Positions 4,823 to 7,653 of a stretch of DNA of 7,653 nt are shown here, in pieces (the stretch's first letter is position 1; each line of letters opens with the position of its first letter). The notes beneath the pieces are model-generated. The model was not told the DNA's origin, searched no databases, and saw only the letters and a list, made by a program, of their open reading frames with translations. The translations under genes and the position numbers were made by a program. Source of the stretch: Thermohalobaculum sp039817245 (GTDB lineage: Bacteria; Pseudomonadota; Alphaproteobacteria; Rhodobacterales; Rhodobacteraceae); NCBI GenBank assembly GCA_039817245.1, contig JBCBWF010000251.1, forward strand, positions 1-7,653. The letters run 5' to 3'.

Positions 4823-6382
4823 ATGCGTGCCGAGAGGAGCCGCCATCACCGCCGAAGCCGGGCGCGATGCGCCATGGCGGGCATCCTCCTCGCGCTCGGC
4901 CTCACCGCGGGCCTTCCCGGCGCTGCCGGAGCGCAGGACCGCGCAGACAGCGCCGAGGCCGCCCTCCGCGAACTCGCCCTCAATCTCAGCGACTTCTTCT
5001 CGCGCACGCGTGAAGAGATCGCGGCCACTCAGCCCTCCTTTACCCTCTCGGATATGCGCGACAGCGGACTCCTCGTCTCCTGCCAACCACTCGCCGGCAC
5101 CAGTCGCGACGAGTTGCTCGCGGCCCTGACCGAGCGCAGCAGCCGATCGGGCAACGTGGTGGACCCTGAAGCTCGCCAATCTGTCGATACCGGCAACCTT
5201 TTCGTCGAGCTCTCCTACTATCGCGAAGACGAAGAGATTGTCTTCCAGGCTGCGATACACGAACAGACAAGCACTGGCGCCACTCAGCGCGGGCGCTATC
5301 GGGCGCGCGCGCCTCTTTCCAGCCTCGATTCTGATGCACGCGCCTGTGTCACCTTCGAAAGCTTAGAAGGGGCGCAATCTTGCTCAGTGCGCCGCAGCGT
5401 GATGCTCCGCGCCGCACCGAAGAACACGGGCGGCCCGCTCCGGCGCCTCCGAAAGGGCACAAGCTTCAACCTCCTTGCCAGCTTCCGCGACGGCGCAGCC
5501 TTCCTCGTGGAGATCACCGGGCCGGAAGGCATCGACGGCGCCTTCGAGCGCGGCTTTCTTTCCGTCTCCCTCGACCGGCTGCGCGACAGCGCGGCCTTCA
5601 GCTGCGAGGGCCTCCAGCGCGAGCGCCGGCGCCTGCGCGAAGTGTTCTCCGATTGCCCCGACGGCTGCCCGCAGGTCGTCGTCCTCGGCGCCGGCAGCGT
5701 CCAGCACGGGTCCGAGAGCCACGAGGCCGGCCGCGGCGCAGACGAGGCCGATCTGCGCGAGGTGCGCCTCGACGAGGACTTCGCAATCGGCATGGGCGAG
5801 GTCAGCCTCGGCGAATGGCGCGTCTGCGTCGCTGAAGGAGCCTGCGCGCCCCGGGGCGAGCCCGGTATGGCGCCGGACACTCCCGTGGCCGTATCCTTCG
5901 AGGACGCGACCTCCTTTGTCGACTGGCTCTCCGCGCGCACCGGTGCGCACTACTTCCTCCCCTCCGAGCTCCAGTGGGAATACGCCGCGCGCGCCGGCGG
6001 CAGCACCCGGTATCACTGGGGCGACACGATGGAGAAGGACGCCGCGGTCTGCCGCAACTGCCTGAGCGATGGCCCGCCCGAGCGCGCCGAGCCCGTGCAC
6101 AGCCGCAGCCCCAACCTCTTCAACCTGTTCCACATGCACGGCAACCTGGCGGAATGGGTGGCCGATTGCTGGGATGGCGGCGGGGCGGGCGGCCGGCTTG
6201 CTGCCCTCCTGCCCCCCGGGGCACCGCCGCCCCGCCTCGGCGAGGCCTGCCCCTACCGCGTCCTGAAGGGCGGCAGCTTCGCCGATGACGCCCTCTCGCT
6301 CCGCGCCGGCAACCGCAATTTCGGCGCCGTCGGCGCGCGCGACCGGACCTTGGGTTTCCGCGTGGCGCGCTCGCTCCGCTGA
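4823..6382 (+). CDS. Exported SH3-like + FGE/SUMF1-fold protein lacking catalytic cysteines, 519 aa
   Basis: The ATG at 4823 has GGAGA (4812-4816) 6 nt upstream. A basic n-region and hydrophobic core (AMAGILLALGLTAGLPGAAG) form a signal peptide, cleaved near GAQ|DR (~38); an ATG at 4874 would give a shorter n-region. Residues ~40-185 are an unrecognised domain. Residues ~187-250 resemble a bacterial SH3 (SH3b) fold: CSVRRSVMLRAAP, LRRLRKGTSFNLLAS, FERGFLSVSL. Residues ~284-519 are an FGE-sulfatase/SUMF1 domain: VVVLGAGSVQHGS, EVSLGEWRVCV, PVAVSFEDATSFVDWLS, YFLPSELQWEYAARAGGS, HMHGNLAEW, RVLKGGSF, LGFRVARS. In true FGE the last block carries two active-site cysteines (SYxCHxSYC); here the positions are Asp488 and Leu493. 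Formylglycine synthesis is therefore unlikely, and a binding or scaffold role more plausible. Several neighbouring Cys pairs (278/282, 335/341, 410/413) suit disulfides. Confidence 0.88.
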   Translation: MRAERSRHHRRSRARCAMAGILLALGLTAGLPGAAGAQDRADSAEAALRELALNLSDFFSRTREEIAATQPSFTLSDMRDSGLLVSCQPLAGTSRDELLAALTERSSRSGNVVDPEARQSVDTGNLFVELSYYREDEEIVFQAAIHEQTSTGATQRGRYRARAPLSSLDSDARACVTFESLEGAQSCSVRRSVMLRAAPKNTGGPLRRLRKGTSFNLLASFRDGAAFLVEITGPEGIDGAFERGFLSVSLDRLRDSAAFSCEGLQRERRRLREVFSDCPDGCPQVVVLGAGSVQHGSESHEAGRGADEADLREVRLDEDFAIGMGEVSLGEWRVCVAEGACAPRGEPGMAPDTPVAVSFEDATSFVDWLSARTGAHYFLPSELQWEYAARAGGSTRYHWGDTMEKDAAVCRNCLSDGPPERAEPVHSRSPNLFNLFHMHGNLAEWVADCWDGGGAGGRLAALLPPGAPPPRLGEACPYRVLKGGSFADDALSLRAGNRNFGAVGARDRTLGFRVARSLR

Positions 6383-6399
6383 GCTCGCGCCGCGACCAT

Positions 6400-6414
6400 G
6401 CCGCCCCATGCGGC
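6400..6414 (+). repeat. Short 5-bp stem-loop before the TAXI gene
   Basis: GCCGC (6400-6404), loop CCCAT, GCGGC (6410-6414), within the 65-nt gap 18 nt after the preceding stop. It is weak and followed by AATT rather than a T-run. It may be chance or a minor mRNA hairpin. No promoter is evident in the gap. Confidence 0.25.
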
Positions 6415-6447
6415 GCAATTGAGACACGTTGATTGAGGAGAAGAGAA

Positions 6448-7482
6448 ATGCGCTTCGCCCCCTTGCTCGCCGCCGCCGCCGCAACCGCCCTCGCCCTGCT
6501 TGCCGGGACCACGCCGGCGCGCGCCACCGATCTTGCGATCGTGACCGGCTCCTCCTCCGGCACCTACATCCAGTTCGGGCGCGACATGGCCGGCGTTGCC
6601 GCACCTGCCGGCATCCGCCTCGATGTGCGCGAGAGCGCGGGCTCGCTCACCAACAGCTACGCGGTGCGCTACACCCCCGGCGTCCAGCTCGGCATCGTGC
6701 AGTCGGATGTCATGGGCTTCCTGCGCGCGCGCTCCGAGGGCCTGGTCGGGCGCACGCTCGCCGCCGAGGACCTGACCGATCTGCGCGACCTGGTGGACAG
6801 CCTGAAGCTGGTTCTGCCGCTCTACATCGAGGAAGTGCATGTCCTCGCGCGCCGCGAGATCCGCAGCCTCGCCGATCTCGCCGGCCGGCGCGTCTCGGTC
6901 GGGCGCAATGGCGGGGGGACCTTCATCACCGCCGACCAGCTCTTCCGCGTGGCCGGCGTCGAGATCGAACGCATCCAGAACCTCGCCACCAACGACGCCA
7001 TCGAGCTCATGCGCGACGGCACGATCGACGCGATGGTCTATGTGGTCGGCCAGCCCGCCTCGGCCTTCGTCGAGCAGGTCTCGGCGTCGGACGATTTCCA
7101 CTTTCTGCCGATCAGCGAGCCGCGGCTCCTCGAGATCTACGATGCCGCGGTGATCGAGCCTGCGAGCTATCCCTGGCTCGATATGCCGGTGCAGAGCATC
7201 GGGGTCCGTTCGCTCCTCGTCTCCTACGACTACGAGGGCGAGGAGAACTGTGCCGCGATCGGCCAGCTCGCCCGGGTGGTCAGCGACAACATCCAGGCGC
7301 TGCGCGGCTCGGGCCATCCGAAATGGCGCGGCGTGGCCCTCGATGCCCGCGTGGCGGCGTGGGAGCGGTATCGCTGCGTCGCCTCCGCGGGCGGTGCGGC
7401 ACCGATCCCGGGCGGCAGCGCACCGGACGGCACGGGGGGCAGCACGGGCGGCGCCTCGATCCTGAAGCGCTTCAGCCGGTAG
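6448..7482 (+). CDS. TAXI-family periplasmic solute-binding protein, 344 aa
   Basis: AGGAG (6436-6440) lies 7 nt before the ATG at 6448, better placed than the in-frame TTG at 6433, which overlaps it. Residues 1-26 are a signal peptide (MRFAPLLAAA..., cleavage near ARA|TD). The mature protein matches TAXI-type TRAP solute-binding proteins: opening strand and loop IVTGSSSGTYIQFGRDMA (31-48), SAGSLTNSYAVRYTPGVQLG, IVQSDVMGF (83-91), LYIEEVHVLAR (125-135), LADLAGRRVSVGRNGGGTF (141-159), and a hinge/second-lobe region through IDAMVYVVGQPA. Cys268 and Cys310 could form a disulfide. The Gly/Ala/Ser-rich tail (~314-337) ending in ILKRFSR is unusual for the family. Such proteins normally feed a fused DctQM-type permease, but none is encoded in this window; the next gene, 8 nt on, encodes another exported protein. 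The ligand is unknown. Confidence 0.9.
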   Translation: MRFAPLLAAAAATALALLAGTTPARATDLAIVTGSSSGTYIQFGRDMAGVAAPAGIRLDVRESAGSLTNSYAVRYTPGVQLGIVQSDVMGFLRARSEGLVGRTLAAEDLTDLRDLVDSLKLVLPLYIEEVHVLARREIRSLADLAGRRVSVGRNGGGTFITADQLFRVAGVEIERIQNLATNDAIELMRDGTIDAMVYVVGQPASAFVEQVSASDDFHFLPISEPRLLEIYDAAVIEPASYPWLDMPVQSIGVRSLLVSYDYEGEENCAAIGQLARVVSDNIQALRGSGHPKWRGVALDARVAAWERYRCVASAGGAAPIPGGSAPDGTGGSTGGASILKRFSR

Positions 7483-7490
7483 GCCGCGCG

Positions 7491-7653
7491 ATGCCCCGCC
7501 CCCTCTCCGTCGGCGCCCGCGCCCTCCGCCGCCGCTTCGCGCGAGCACGGCGCCGGCCGGCCATGGGCGCGCTCGTCGCGCTGGCCCTCGGCGCCGTGCT
7601 CGCGGCTGCGGCGCCGGCCGGCGGAGCGCGGGCGCAGGCGGGTGAGGAGGCGC
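7491..7653 (+). CDS. Start of an exported protein (3' end cut by window edge)
   Basis: The ATG at 7491 begins 8 nt after the TAXI gene stop, and its frame stays open to the window end (54 codons). The product begins MPRPLSVGARALRRRFARAR, a strongly basic n-region, followed by MGALVALALGAVLAAAAPAG and GARAQAGEEA, which is a Sec signal peptide with likely cleavage at ARA|QA. A second in-frame ATG at 7563 would give a compact signal peptide with almost no n-region, so 7491 or a site between is plausible. I see no strong Shine-Dalgarno, which fits coupled translation with the upstream gene. Only about five mature residues are visible, so no function can be assigned. Location after a TAXI protein and a pseudo-FGE protein suggests another envelope component. 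Confidence 0.65.
   Translation, partial: MPRPLSVGARALRRRFARARRRPAMGALVALALGAVLAAAAPAGGARAQAGEEA

Noticed and set aside
5384..6604. 406-aa open frame on the - strand, and the similar one at 6253-7548
   Set aside because: They overlap the FGE-fold and TAXI genes, whose family motifs prove the + strand reading. The translations are low-complexity shadows.

Overview
The window is very GC-rich (roughly 70% by eye) with the strong G/C third-position bias of a high-GC proteobacterium. An alphaproteobacterium (Rhodospirillales- or Rhodobacterales-like) is my best guess, from codon use and protein families only. All eight supported genes lie on the + strand, mostly with short gaps and clear Shine-Dalgarno sequences, so this looks like one or two co-directional operons. 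I saw no transposase, integrase, CRISPR array, tRNA or rRNA.

Layout. (1) 2-933: two unrecognised genes without signal peptides, the first cut by the window edge and followed after 2 nt by the second. (2) 949-987: two adjacent RNA-hairpin-like inverted repeats. (3) 1006-2820: a 604-aa membrane protein with an N-terminal domain resembling the Lon protease S16 proteolytic domain (Ser84/Lys136 dyad visible, no ATPase), then one membrane segment, a ~235-residue disordered Ala/Pro/Glu/Thr linker and a C-terminal domain holding the only two cysteines. (4) 2984-3952: an exported protein with a CsgG/FlgT/TolB-N-like pattern. (5) 4021-4701: a lipoprotein. (6) 4823-6382: an exported protein with an SH3-like segment and a formylglycine-generating-enzyme (FGE/SUMF1) fold domain that lacks both catalytic cysteines. 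(7) 6448-7482: a TAXI-family periplasmic solute-binding protein with no TRAP permease beside it. (8) 7491 to the edge: the start of another exported protein.

How they might work together (inference): every complete product from 1006 on is membrane-bound, lipidated or exported, and most carry cysteines suited to periplasmic disulfides. The set reads as an uncharacterised envelope system: a cytoplasmic Lon-like domain tethered through the inner membrane to a periplasmic domain, with a lipoprotein, a CsgG/FlgT-like protein, a non-catalytic FGE-like binding module and a ligand-binding TAXI protein as candidate periplasmic or outer-membrane partners. I do not recognise this combination as a named system. 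The strongest points are the ATPase-free, membrane-tethered Lon-like domain and the cysteine-less FGE domain.
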